DNA of 32,069 nucleotides from Cyclobacteriaceae bacterium (GTDB lineage Bacteria > Bacteroidota > Bacteroidia > Cytophagales > Cyclobacteriaceae): the NCBI GenBank assembly GCA_029858965.1, contig JAOUDZ010000042.1, positions 1-32,069 of the forward strand, read 5' to 3'. This document shows positions 1 through 8,161 of this stretch, piece after piece; the first letter of the stretch is position 1, and every line of letters begins with the position of its first letter. A program made the translations under genes and the position numbers. Below the pieces are notes generated by a model that ran no database searches, had not been told where the DNA came from, and saw nothing but the letters and a program-made list of their open reading frames with translations.

Positions 1-1322
1 CCGGTGTTAGGATTAGGAAGGGCACCAGGTGAGGCAGGTCCTGCACCATTTTCACCTTGTCCAAATTCATATTGATAATCCGTAAAATCCAATGGCGTTT
101 CATCGGTATAGTTCATATTATAAGTGACGCCTATACCTTTGGTCGTTCCTCTTGATTTGGTTGTAATCATAATTACACCATCCTTGGCGCGCGAGCCGTA
201 CAGCGCCGCAGCAGCAGCGCCCTTTAATACCTGCATACTCTCTACGTCGTCAGGGTTGATACTTGAAAGTCCATCGCCCCCATCCGTAGCAGCTCCCCCG
301 CCTCGGGTACCGATAGAAGTGTCATCAGCGTTGTTACCCAGCTTGGTACCAAAATTGGTATTGTCGATTGGAACTCCATTGATAACGATCAGCGGATTGT
401 TTTGTCCGGATATTGAAGACTGACCGCGTATCCGAATTTTAGAACTCCCACCAGGTCCCGTGCCGAGGGAAGAAATATTTAAACCGGCCACTTTACCTTG
501 CAGGGTATTCATGAGGTTCGGGCTTCTGTTAATAGTAAGTTGATCTGAATTCACTTTTGATGTTGCATATCCCAAACTCCTGGCACTTCTTTGAATCCCA
601 AGCGCGGTTACGACCACTTCTTCCAATGCCTGCACGTCTGGAGCCATTGTTAGATCTATGACAGACCGACCTGCCAATGCAATTTCTTGTGTTGTATAGC
701 CAACAAAGGAGAATACCAGTGTAGCATTGTCGTCTTCAACATTCAGGGTATACTTGCCATTCGTATCTGTCGTTGTACCAATTGAAGTACCTTTGATAAC
801 CACATTGACGCCTGGAAAGGTCTGACCATTTTCATCTCTTACGGTACCAGTCACCTCAACTGCCAATGGAAGTTCGATGGCCTCCAATGACGCAAACGTT
901 GGTTCCAATAGGCTTGAAAAATCCATCGCTGTGTTCAGCAACATAGGGGCAGCAGAAATCGCTGCACTCTGGGGTGCTTTTGCCAATTTGGATTGTTTTC
1001 TGTGAATCACATAGAAGCGATCCCCAGCTTTTTCATAATACAAATCTGTATCCTTCAACAGACTATCCAATGCCTGCTCAGGGACACTATATGTTCCAGG
1101 CGAAAAGTACACCTGTTTGTTTTCAATCCATTCATCTTTGTAGGCGATCGAAATCTGAAAGGATCTTTCAACTTCAGCTAATGCCTGCTTTAATGGATTC
1201 GAATTGCCTTGTTTTCTGGCCTGTATGGGCTTGTGCGCAGCCGCATACACCTCAGTTCCCTGAGGCATTGCGCGAAGCTGCATAAGTAACAGCGCCGCAA
1301 ATAGTAAGTAGTATTTTTTCAT
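1..1322 (-). CDS. SusC/RagA-family TonB-dependent receptor with STN signalling domain (3' part outside window)
   Basis: This is the N-terminal ~440 residues of an outer-membrane SusC-like receptor, read from ATG at 1322 and running off the window edge. In order I see a signal peptide (residues 1-29, MKKYYLLFAALL start), a secretin/TonB short N-terminal (STN) domain at about 45-108, a CarboxypepD-regulatory-like beta-sandwich at about 155-230, a TonB box (LEEVVVTALGI, ~233-243) and a plug domain containing RIRGQSSISGQN and the LYGSRAKDGVI motif. SusC proteins import oligomeric nutrients with a SusD lipoprotein, which would lie beyond the left edge. The STN domain marks a transducing receptor that talks to a FecR anti-sigma factor, and the FecR and sigma genes lie immediately upstream on the same strand. 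The substrate cannot be told. The family call is firm. Confidence 0.95.
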   Translation of the reverse strand, partial: MKKYYLLFAALLLMQLRAMPQGTEVYAAAHKPIQARKQGNSNPLKQALAEVERSFQISIAYKDEWIENKQVYFSPGTYSVPEQALDSLLKDTDLYYEKAGDRFYVIHRKQSKLAKAPQSAAISAAPMLLNTAMDFSSLLEPTFASLEAIELPLAVEVTGTVRDENGQTFPGVNVVIKGTSIGTTTDTNGKYTLNVEDDNATLVFSFVGYTTQEIALAGRSVIDLTMAPDVQALEEVVVTALGIQRSARSLGYATSKVNSDQLTINRSPNLMNTLQGKVAGLNISSLGTGPGGSSKIRIRGQSSISGQNNPLIVINGVPIDNTNFGTKLGNNADDTSIGTRGGGAATDGGDGLSSINPDDVESMQVLKGAAAAALYGSRAKDGVIMITTKSRGTTKGIGVTYNMNYTDETPLDFTDYQYEFGQGENGAGPASPGALPNPNT

Positions 1323-1411
1323 GGGTTATGGGTTTTAGTTAGTTATGTTTATATGCAAAAAAATCAATATATTTTCGTCTGCGGATTCCGGTCCACCATC
1401 AGAATCAATGC

Positions 1412-2410
1412 TCATTCCTCTTTGATCTCTATATTGTTATCAACTCTGGTTATTTTCAATTGAAAAGCCTTGCTCAGCTGCCGCAATAAGCTATTCGCGT
1501 CACCCAAAGGCATTGACCCCGAAACTGTTTGTTCCAGCAGCGATTTGTTCTCCACGACCACATCCAAGCCATAATTATTTTCCAACATGTTTATCATCTC
1601 GCGTAAACTTGTGTGGTTTAGAATAATTCTATTGTCAGTCCATGCAGAATAAAGCCTGGGATCAACTGCTGTCTTGTTATAGTGCAGCGCCTTGTATTCA
1701 ACCATTTCTCCAGGCTTCATCACAATCGTCTCTGGTGCTTCTGCTGTTGGCAGGTTGAGTCTTATCTGTCCTGAATTCAAAACCACCTTTGTTCCATTTG
1801 TTCTGTTGTAAACGTTAAAAGTGGTTCCCAGTACCTCTACAGTTACACCCTCCTTTGTATGGACCTTAAACAATTGATTGTCATGTTTATGAACCACGGA
1901 GAAGAAGGCCTCGCCATCGAGATAAATATCCCTTTCCGGGTCATTTTTCCAATCAGACTGTAAGGTTAATTTGGAATTTGCATTCAAGACAACGGTAGAC
2001 CCATCGGGCAATACAAATGTTCTGGTTTCGCCAAAAGCAGTATGGTATACTTTCCAAGGCTGTCGTGCTCCAAAAAAATACATAAGGCCTACAAGGCAAA
2101 TGAGGAGTACACCGGCAGCAGCCTTGTACCATATATCCCTTACACCAGGCTTGACATTCCGGGGTGCGACTTCCAATTGGTGAATTCTATTCCAGAGCTG
2201 TGTAATTTCATCCTCAGCAAGCGCATAATCCGAAAATCGAACGCCTTGTAATATCTGAAGGGCCTCCGCTACCACATCTTGCTTCTCAGGATGATCCATT
2301 AGCCATGACTTCCAAAAAATAGCGGCACTTTCGTCATGTGCATTAAATACCCATGCCTGGAAAAATTCATCCTTTGCAAAATCGCCCGCTGTGAAATCAG
2401 AATAATTCAT
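1412..2410 (-). CDS. FecR-family anti-sigma factor with C-terminal DUF4974
   Basis: Inner-membrane FecR-like regulator of 332 residues, the usual size for Bacteroidota. The cytoplasmic N-terminal part (about 1-93) precedes a single membrane segment at about 94-114 (AAAGVLLICLVGLMYFFGA). Next comes the periplasmic FecR domain (about 118-215; motifs LPDGSTVVLNANS, RDIYLDGEAFF, VLGTTFNVYN), and a DUF4974-type C-terminal domain from about 255 that resembles an STN fold (INMLENNYGLDVVV). In this family the periplasmic part receives the signal from the STN domain of the receptor and the cytoplasmic part holds or activates the ECF sigma factor. The gene lies between the sigma gene (155 bp upstream) and the SusC gene (89 bp downstream), the canonical order. 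Confidence 0.95.
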   Translation of the reverse strand: MNYSDFTAGDFAKDEFFQAWVFNAHDESAAIFWKSWLMDHPEKQDVVAEALQILQGVRFSDYALAEDEITQLWNRIHQLEVAPRNVKPGVRDIWYKAAAGVLLICLVGLMYFFGARQPWKVYHTAFGETRTFVLPDGSTVVLNANSKLTLQSDWKNDPERDIYLDGEAFFSVVHKHDNQLFKVHTKEGVTVEVLGTTFNVYNRTNGTKVVLNSGQIRLNLPTAEAPETIVMKPGEMVEYKALHYNKTAVDPRLYSAWTDNRIILNHTSLREMINMLENNYGLDVVVENKSLLEQTVSGSMPLGDANSLLRQLSKAFQLKITRVDNNIEIKEE

Positions 2411-2565
2411 CTAAAATGGTTAGGGAATACCGCGTTTGTCTATAAAGAGACACGGTATAGTAATTTCTCACCATTTTATTTTGACTATTTTACTAGTATG
2501 AGGGTAATCTTTGAAAGCAGGGCAGTTTGGCTTAGCGATAAGCTTCTATTCAATCCGCGTAATGA

Positions 2566-3180
2566 TTACTTAACCATATGGCTTCTCAGGCAATCAATAG
2601 CCTTCGAAATAAGATTATAGACGGAATCAACCTGCAATTCCATAATGGAGGCGATATCTGAATAATTCAGATTGTTGTAGAATTTTAGAAAAAGTGCCTC
2701 CCGTTGCCGTTTCGTTAGTGCACTTATGCAATATTTTAATCTGGCCACACGCTCCGCATCTTGCTCGTCCTGTTCGGTAGTGTACTCCACCGGGACCATA
2801 ATTTCGAAAAGAGCTTCATCTTTAAAATCAAGGGCGATTGAAAAGCGCTTCCGCCAGCTTAGTTTTTTCACGAGGAGTCTTCGAAATGATTTAAAAAGAT
2901 AAGCATTTACCGCATATACATCAGATAGACTCCTTCGCTTGTCCCAAAGCGTAGTAAAAATTTCCTGCAAACAGTCCTTAACCAGGTCACTGTCATGACA
3001 GTTATGCATTCCGTAGTTATAAAGAAGTCTTGTGTAACGCCTATACAGAATAGAAAAAGACAACTCATTGTCCTCCATTATACTCTGCCACAAATACTTG
3101 TCATTAGGGACATGACCTCTAAACTCCAGCTTAGATGACAAAATTTTCTCAGAAACTTCAGACCGGCTTTTCGCGAGCAT
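2566..3180 (-). CDS. ECF RNA polymerase sigma factor (FecI-like, sigma-70 family)
   Basis: A 204-residue extracytoplasmic-function sigma factor. Region 2 lies at about 38-108 (FSILYRRYTRLLYNYG, then VKDCLQEIFTTLWDKR) and region 4 at about 143-200 (LTKRQREALFLKFYNNLNYSDIA, a helix-turn-helix). An N-terminal extension of ~30 residues precedes region 2. Start is ATG at 3180 with a purine-rich AAGGGAA directly before it. It is first in the sigma-FecR-SusC set, so it most likely directs transcription of the receptor locus when the receptor is loaded. A near-palindrome sits about 25 bases upstream of the start (see 3204-3223). Confidence 0.93.
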   Translation of the reverse strand: MLAKSRSEVSEKILSSKLEFRGHVPNDKYLWQSIMEDNELSFSILYRRYTRLLYNYGMHNCHDSDLVKDCLQEIFTTLWDKRRSLSDVYAVNAYLFKSFRRLLVKKLSWRKRFSIALDFKDEALFEIMVPVEYTTEQDEQDAERVARLKYCISALTKRQREALFLKFYNNLNYSDIASIMELQVDSVYNLISKAIDCLRSHMVK

Positions 3181-3203
3181 TTCCCTTAGGATATAATGTT
3201 GTG

Positions 3204-3223
3204 CTAATTTGATATTAAATTAG
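3204..3223. promoter_or_regulatory. AT-rich near-palindrome upstream of the ECF sigma gene
   Basis: The 20 bases are an inverted repeat with 7-base perfect arms (CTAATTT / AAATTAG) and only one mismatched pair in the whole element. It sits about 25 bases upstream of the sigma gene start, in its leader or promoter. This could be an operator for a dimeric regulator. It is AT-rich, so chance is a real alternative. Confidence 0.25.
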
Positions 3224-3410
3224 ACAGAAAACGTTTGCATCCGACAAAAGGGCATTAAATTATTTTCATCGTTCAGTTGGCAAGCTATGCCTATAAAGCA
3301 TAAGATACCGTGTGCGTGCTTCACCCTCAATTCGCAGAAAAAGGATTCTGCTTCTGGATTTGATTGTACTTAGTCTTTCTCTAAATTACTACTGCTAAAT
3401 TCAGACTATT

Positions 3411-3875
3411 ATGGCTTCACCCACTCCATCGGTTATTCATGCGCTGAGATGCACAGCAGTAGAACTTAACCGTCGTTCAGACTACCAATGGGGACATATG
3501 GGTTCTTGTAACTGTGGATTCCTGGCACAGCAGGTATCCCATCTTCCGAAAAACGAGATTCATAACTATGCAATGCAGCGATACGGAGATTGGAACGAAC
3601 AATTGAATGATTATTGCCCAACCAGTGGCTATGCAATGGACGATCTCATTACACGTTTAGTGGACTTCGGCTTTGATATTGACGATCTGAAGCATCTGGA
3701 ATGGCTGTCCGACCGGAATGTTCTACGCATGATACCCAATGACGCGCAGCACCTGAAATACAACGTAAAGACTGATGTTATTCGTTATTTAAACGCTTGG
3801 GCTAATGTACTGGAAGTCACGCTTTTGGAAAAAATAACGCTTCCTATCCACGAAAGTGTTCAAATGGAAGTCTGA
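3411..3875 (+). CDS. conserved-looking hypothetical protein, 154 aa
   Basis: I do not recognise a named domain. The protein starts at ATG 3411, has no signal peptide or membrane segment, and has a Cys-containing stretch near residues 33-36 (SCNCGF) and a third Cys at about 69 in YCPTSG. The rest is mostly helical, with an acidic middle (VDFGFDIDDLKHLEWLSDRN). Normal codon use and composition argue for a real gene. The three Cys could bind a metal, but that is a guess. It converges on the acetyltransferase gene and the two coding ends overlap by 32 bases. Confidence 0.8.
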   Translation: MASPTPSVIHALRCTAVELNRRSDYQWGHMGSCNCGFLAQQVSHLPKNEIHNYAMQRYGDWNEQLNDYCPTSGYAMDDLITRLVDFGFDIDDLKHLEWLSDRNVLRMIPNDAQHLKYNVKTDVIRYLNAWANVLEVTLLEKITLPIHESVQMEV

Positions 3876-4401
3876 AGTGAATACAATCCTTCGCCAAATC
3901 ATCCTGATTCACAAACTTAAACCACTTGACTAATCTGGCCTCTTCTATAAGCCCGCTCTTCAGCAGTACTTTTTCCGAGGCAACATTTTCAACATCCACA
4001 AAGGTCTGTATCCGGTACACACCATGCTGATGGATGAGCAGGCTCATCATAGATTTACATACCTCCGTTGCATAGCCATTACCCCACTGCGTGGGACTGA
4101 ATATATAACCAAATTGAATTTTTCCATCTTCATTGATCAGGCCGACGCTGCCAATTAGCCTGGCGCTTTCGATTAACCGAATGGAATATGCATATTCCTT
4201 ACCGCTCCGCCAGGCTGCCAGCGCATGCCGCAAATATGCGTTGGTATCATCAAGCGACTTATGGGTAGGCCATGAAACGAACCTGGTTGCTTCAGGCTTG
4301 CTGGCATACGCATAAAATATTTCCTCAGCGTCTTCGTACCTTAGCCGTTGAACAGTCAGACGATTCGTAAAGAATTGCTCCGGTAAGTTTAGTCGAATCA
4401 T
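3844..4401 (-). CDS. GNAT-family N-acetyltransferase (RimJ/RimL type)
   Basis: A 185-residue acetyl-CoA-dependent transferase. The start resembles RimJ/RimL-type GNATs (LTVQRLRYEDAEEIFYAYASKPEATRFVSW). The acetyl-CoA binding region lies around 95-130 (GSVGLINEDGKIQFGYIFSPTQWGNGYATEV), and the typical late motif VDVENVASEKVLLKSGL follows. The length is normal for the family. Substrates range from ribosomal protein N-termini to small molecules and cannot be assigned here. Start is ATG 4401, divergent from the small gene at 4419 with only 17 bases between the starts. The 3' end overlaps the convergent gene by 32 bases. Confidence 0.9.
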   Translation of the reverse strand: MIRLNLPEQFFTNRLTVQRLRYEDAEEIFYAYASKPEATRFVSWPTHKSLDDTNAYLRHALAAWRSGKEYAYSIRLIESARLIGSVGLINEDGKIQFGYIFSPTQWGNGYATEVCKSMMSLLIHQHGVYRIQTFVDVENVASEKVLLKSGLIEEARLVKWFKFVNQDDLAKDCIHFRLPFEHFRG

Positions 4402-4418
4402 TCTTTAAAAGGCATTAT

Positions 4419-4658
4419 ATGGCACAAGAGCACAATATCGTACACCAGTATTTCAAGCGAGAATTTGACGAAACCACCATTCTTGTCAAGGTTAACCCCA
4501 TTCAATTCAAAGGCACAGAAATAACAATATTACAAGATGGAAAAATTCAGCGTCGCGAGCTCGAATTTGATGAAGGAATCCTGGAAGATTTACACGCTGA
4601 TGGATTTAAAGCAGCAAGTGCACTGGAATTTAATATATACCTCTCCGGATTACGATAG
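4419..4658 (+). CDS. small hypothetical protein, 79 aa
   Basis: Not recognised as a named family. It encodes a compact, charged, cytoplasmic protein (MAQEHNIVHQYFKREFDETT...) with an alternating beta-like pattern (ITILQDGKIQRRELEFDEGI) and no signal peptide or Cys. It starts at ATG 4419, only 17 bases from the divergent acetyltransferase start, and is followed by the SRP RNA gene on the same strand. Codon use resembles the neighbouring genes, which supports real coding. Function unknown. Confidence 0.75.
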   Translation: MAQEHNIVHQYFKREFDETTILVKVNPIQFKGTEITILQDGKIQRRELEFDEGILEDLHADGFKAASALEFNIYLSGLR

Positions 4659-4757
4659 AAATCCAAGGCATGTGCCACCCGGGCTAATGCGCAAAGAAAA
4701 AGCGCAAAGATTTCATTTTTTGCAGAATTCCGATTACAAATTGTCAATTGTCAGGTG

Positions 4758-4765
4758 TATCTTTG
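4758..4765 (+). promoter_or_regulatory. Bacteroidota-type -7 promoter element of the SRP RNA gene
   Basis: TATCTTTG is an exact match to the TAnnTTTG -7 box of Bacteroidota housekeeping promoters. It ends five bases before the predicted 5' end of the SRP RNA. Two TTG triplets lie upstream (4741-4743 and 4748-4750), but neither has ideal -33 spacing. Confidence 0.55.
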
Positions 4766-4769
4766 CACC

Positions 4770-4862
4770 GGCAAATCGGCACGACCAGCTCCTGCTGAAC
4801 TCCCCCAGGACCGGAAGGTAGCAAGGGTAGGCGGTCGTAGCGGTGCGATGTTCGGTTTGCCA
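4770..4862 (+). ncRNA. ffs: bacterial small signal recognition particle RNA (4.5S-type)
   Basis: The region carries the strongly conserved SRP domain IV signature, with CAGGACCGGAAGGTAGCAAG at 4806-4825 containing the GGAA tetraloop and the asymmetric AGCA internal loop. The ends pair to close the long hairpin (GGCAAA at 4770-4775 with TTTGCC at 4856-4861), with further pairing of GCACGACC against GGTCGT/GTGC inside. This RNA binds Ffh and targets nascent membrane proteins. The U-run at 4863-4871 ends transcription. Boundaries are inferred from the pairing and may be off by a few bases. Confidence 0.92.
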
Positions 4863-4871
4863 TTTTTTTTT
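4853..4871 (+). terminator. terminal U-tract of the SRP RNA
   Basis: Nine consecutive T follow the 3' strand of the closing SRP RNA stem, so the RNA hairpin plus the U-run acts as an intrinsic terminator. From here to 5086 I see no further gene. Confidence 0.6.
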
Positions 4872-5086
4872 ATTTTCAAGCTTTAACCTTTTGCCCGACT
4901 TTCCAGCTGGTTTGCTTTTCCACCAATTGATTTAACCCGTTTCCATTTTAACCTAAGCATGAACGGAATGAAACGATACACATGGCCAAATGCGCCAGAT
5001 CGAAGACATGAAAATTGCAGCAATCTCTGTGAGCGGTGCTATACTGCCAAAAAAAATATATACACAAAACATAACAACCTAGACAT

Positions 5087-5743
5087 ATGAAATTCTTCAT
5101 CGACACAGCAAACCTCAATGAAATTAAAGAAGCTTACGATTTGGGCGTGCTGGACGGCGTAACCACAAATCCGTCCTTGATGGCCAAAGAAGGCATCCAG
5201 GGTCACGATAATATCAGAGCGCACTATAAGGCAATCTGCGACATTGTAGATGGAAATGTGAGTGCTGAAGTAATCGCAACGGACCTTGATGGCATGCTGA
5301 AGGAGGGCCGTGAGCTCGCCAAAATCGATGACAAAATCGTAGTCAAGGTTCCCATGATTAAGGATGGTGTGATAGCGATCAAAAAGTTTTCCGGAGAAGG
5401 CATCAGAACAAATTGTACGCTTGTCTTTTCGGCCGGTCAGGCTATTCTTGCAGCGAAAGCCGGTGCAAGCTATGTTTCTCCTTTTATCGGACGCCTGGAC
5501 GATGTTGGACAGAATGGCCTGGAGCTCATCGCCCAACTTGTAACCATTTACAATAACTATGGATTTGAAACGGAGATTCTCGCTGCATCCATTCGTCATG
5601 CGATTCACTTGCTGCAATGCGCAGAGCTTGGCGCAGATGTAGTTACTTGCCCGCTAAGCGTAATAACGGGGCTACTCAAACATCCCCTGACCGACAACGG
5701 TTTGGCGAAATTTCTTGCAGACTACAAAAAGTTGAATGGATAG
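5087..5743 (+). CDS. transaldolase, small FSA/TalC (MipB) subfamily
   Basis: A 218-residue (beta/alpha)8 class I aldolase. It opens with [16 protein letters not shown] and contains DGVTTNPSL near 23-31. The Schiff-base lysine is K87 in VVKVPM, and the [14 protein letters not shown] phosphate-site motif lies around 145-157. The length matches the short transaldolase-like subfamily (about 215 aa) rather than the ~320-aa TalB type. The likely role is interconversion of sedoheptulose-7-phosphate and glyceraldehyde-3-phosphate in the non-oxidative pentose phosphate pathway. Some relatives are fructose-6-phosphate aldolases, and sequence alone does not separate the two. No strong ribosome-binding site precedes the ATG, as is common in this phylum. 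Confidence 0.93.
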   Translation: MKFFIDTANLNEIKEAYDLGVLDGVTTNPSLMAKEGIQGHDNIRAHYKAICDIVDGNVSAEVIATDLDGMLKEGRELAKIDDKIVVKVPMIKDGVIAIKKFSGEGIRTNCTLVFSAGQAILAAKAGASYVSPFIGRLDDVGQNGLELIAQLVTIYNNYGFETEILAASIRHAIHLLQCAELGADVVTCPLSVITGLLKHPLTDNGLAKFLADYKKLNG

Positions 5744-5819
5744 CAGTGTTACATTATTCTCGTTCTAAGATTTAGGACACGATAAGTTGTAGGGGTCTCA
5801 ACACATAAATTATCTGACT

Positions 5820-6527
5820 ATGTTCTCAACGGATCCGGTGGTTTGTATAAAGGAAGCCAGTATTTTTCAGGACCATAATACGATTCTGGGGGATATCAGC
5901 TTTGATATTCAAAAGGGCGAGTTCGTTTATCTTGTAGGTCGCACGGGTTCCGGAAAATCGTCTTTATTGAAAACGCTGTATGTTGATCTCCCCTTGCGCC
6001 TGGGCAACATTACCGTGGCAGGCTTTGACATTCGTGGTATAAAGAATAAGGACGTCCCATCATTACGCAGAAAACTTGGAATAATATTTCAGGACTTTCA
6101 GCTTTTCAACGATCGCACGGTTACCGAAAATCTGATGTTTGTGATGAAAGCAACTGGATGGCACGATAACATAAAGATGAGGGCCCGGATTTCAGAGGTA
6201 CTTATGCAAGTAGGCCTTGGGTCAGTAGAAAAGAAGATGCCACATCAACTTTCAGGAGGCGAACAGCAACGGGTTGTGATTGCCAGGGCTTTGCTAAATG
6301 AGCCACAAATTCTCATGGCTGATGAGCCTACGGGAAACCTCGATCCGGAAGTTTCTCATGGTATTTTAAAAATCTTCCAGCAAATTAATAACAGCGGTAC
6401 CGCAGTACTCATGGCCACGCACAGTTATGGTTTGATTAAGAAATTTCCCGCGCGAATTCTGAAGTGCGAAGATGGAAAGGTTATCGACTCCGCAGAGTCA
6501 CCTTTTGACCTCACCATGGAATATTAA
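5820..6527 (+). CDS. ftsE: FtsE-like ABC transporter ATP-binding protein
   Basis: A 235-residue ABC ATPase with Walker A GRTGSGKSS (40-48), Q-loop IIFQDFQLF (~88-96), signature LSGGEQQR (~144-151), Walker B ILMADEPTG (~164-172) and switch His in MATHSYG. The FQDFQLFNDRTVTENL segment and total length match FtsE, the cytoplasmic partner of FtsX, which controls cell-wall hydrolases at the division septum. No ftsX gene lies in this window, so FtsE is encoded apart from its partner. Lipoprotein-export ATPases of the LolD/MacB group are close relatives and are the main alternative. Confidence 0.85.
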   Translation: MFSTDPVVCIKEASIFQDHNTILGDISFDIQKGEFVYLVGRTGSGKSSLLKTLYVDLPLRLGNITVAGFDIRGIKNKDVPSLRRKLGIIFQDFQLFNDRTVTENLMFVMKATGWHDNIKMRARISEVLMQVGLGSVEKKMPHQLSGGEQQRVVIARALLNEPQILMADEPTGNLDPEVSHGILKIFQQINNSGTAVLMATHSYGLIKKFPARILKCEDGKVIDSAESPFDLTMEY

Positions 6528-6722
6528 GTATCTTCTTGCGTAACGCCAGCGCAGGCGATCTTCACCATAGTTCTTCCTATGTTGCATGGCTCGCTTCGGC
6601 ATAATAAAATGTCCCCGAGGAAAACCCCAAAAGATTTCTACTTTTGTCTGGATGAGGACACTTTGTATTAACTTTTAGAATCTATTTGCTGTTATTAATT
6701 GTAAACAGTTAAAATATAGGCG

Positions 6723-7211
6723 ATGAGAACTAATTTAATCATGATATTGGCGTTGGGGCTGATTCTTCCTGCCTGCTCACAAGGCCAGAAGGCAGCCAAG
6801 AAAACGGAAGTTCCCATATTTATGATAACAAAAACGGAGGGAGAATGGAAAAGTCAATTGACACCCCTGCAATACAACGTACTGCGCGAAAAGGGTACAG
6901 AACGCGCTTTTACTGGTGAGTATTGGAACAATCATGAAAAGGGAACCTATTATTGTGCCGCATGCCAACTGGCGCTTTTCGATGCTGACACCAAATTTGA
7001 GTCTGGTACAGGATGGCCGAGTTTTTTCAAGCCTATTGACGAATCTGCAATAGCCATCATAAAGGACACGAGCTATAACATGGTACGCGAAGAAGTTGTC
7101 TGCAGTCGTTGCGGAGGACATCTAGGGCATGTCTTTAACGATGGCCCGGCCCCAACTGGACTGCGATATTGTCTTAATTCTGCGGCCCTGGGATTCGAAA
7201 AGAAAAAATAG
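6723..7211 (+). CDS. msrB: peptide-methionine (R)-S-oxide reductase, lipoprotein form
   Basis: A 162-residue MsrB preceded by a lipoprotein signal ([18 protein letters not shown], lipobox Cys18), so it probably acts in the periplasm on oxidised methionines of envelope proteins. The structural zinc is held by C78/C81 (YYCAAC) and C127/C130 (CSRC). The active site is [12 protein letters not shown] followed by RYCLNSAAL, with catalytic C150. SGTGWPSFF (94-102) is also family-typical. All catalytic residues are intact. The gene stands 195 bp after ftsE in the same direction, and I see nothing in that gap. Confidence 0.96.
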   Translation: MRTNLIMILALGLILPACSQGQKAAKKTEVPIFMITKTEGEWKSQLTPLQYNVLREKGTERAFTGEYWNNHEKGTYYCAACQLALFDADTKFESGTGWPSFFKPIDESAIAIIKDTSYNMVREEVVCSRCGGHLGHVFNDGPAPTGLRYCLNSAALGFEKKK

Positions 7212-7287
7212 ATATCACTGCACAGAACTGCTGCTGGTTTTTTATTCCCGACAAATCTGTACCTTTTAAGGATAAATACACCTTATT

Positions 7288-8142
7288 ATGTGTCGATTGC
7301 TGGCCTACATGGGTTCGCCCATCATAATTGACAAGCTGCTTTATCAGCCAAAAAACTCACTTGTCAATCAAAGCATCAGTGCAAAGGAAATTGAAGAACC
7401 TTTGAATGGTGATGGCTTTGGCATCGGCTGGTATGCTCCCGAAGTGAATGACGAACCCGTGGCTTTTGTTTCCGTGAATCCCGCATGGAGCAATAGAAAC
7501 CTGCGCAATCTCGCACCTAAAGTGAGAACGCCATGCTTCGTGGCACACGTCAGGGCAGCCAGCGTTGGAGAAGTTTCCGAATCCAATTGCCATCCATTCC
7601 AATACAAGAATTTATTGATGATGCACAATGGTGGAATCGAGAACTTTTCTGCCATTAAGCGCAAGCTGCGCGAACACCTGACAGATCACCTTTATAATTG
7701 GATAAAAGGCCAAACAGATTCGGAACACATTTTTGCTTATCTCATTAGCTACCTTCAAAATATGGGGCAAGGCGTAAACGCAGAATCTTTGATGGAAGCA
7801 TTCGAAAATACTTTTTCAAGCCTTAAAATCTTGATGCATGAAAACGGAATCAACGAACCCGCCTATCTGAATATGGTCGTAACGGATGGATCGCTTATTG
7901 TCGGAACCCGCTATGTAACATCACCAACCGAGGAGCCCCTTACCCTATACCACTCTGAGGGTAGCAAATACGTTGTAGAAGATGGAATCACACAGCTCGT
8001 TGCCCAGGAAAACGATGATAACGCCGTGCTAGTAGTTTCAGAGAAACTAACGGATGACAAAGACTGGACGCTCATCCCGGCAAACCATTTCGTGATTGTG
8101 GATGATTCTCTCAAGGTAAGGATAAGACCGATTAGGGCGTAA
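7288..8142 (+). CDS. class II glutamine amidotransferase (YafJ/EgtC-like)
   Basis: A 284-residue N-terminal-nucleophile hydrolase. The sequence opens MCRLLAYMG, so removal of Met1 exposes the nucleophile Cys2. Further family motifs are NGDGFGIGWY (~40-49), FVAHVRAAS (~89-97), NCHPFQYKNLLMMHNGGIENF and GQTDSEHIFAYL. Only the glutaminase domain is present, with no synthase domain, as in YafJ or EgtC. EgtC acts in ergothioneine synthesis, but no egtB or egtD is nearby, so the acceptor is unknown. A TACCTTTT sequence about 35 bases upstream of the start resembles a -7 box. It converges on the helicase gene with 19 bases between the ends. Confidence 0.9.
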   Translation: MCRLLAYMGSPIIIDKLLYQPKNSLVNQSISAKEIEEPLNGDGFGIGWYAPEVNDEPVAFVSVNPAWSNRNLRNLAPKVRTPCFVAHVRAASVGEVSESNCHPFQYKNLLMMHNGGIENFSAIKRKLREHLTDHLYNWIKGQTDSEHIFAYLISYLQNMGQGVNAESLMEAFENTFSSLKILMHENGINEPAYLNMVVTDGSLIVGTRYVTSPTEEPLTLYHSEGSKYVVEDGITQLVAQENDDNAVLVVSEKLTDDKDWTLIPANHFVIVDDSLKVRIRPIRA

Positions 8143-8161
8143 CCCCACCATATCCATTTTG

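Noticed and set aside
5039-5617. Long minus-strand ORF (192 codons)
   Set aside because: It is antisense to the well-conserved transaldolase gene and has no recognisable domain.
7288-8142. EgtC of ergothioneine biosynthesis
   Set aside because: The fold is shared, but no egtB or egtD is nearby, so only the family is called.
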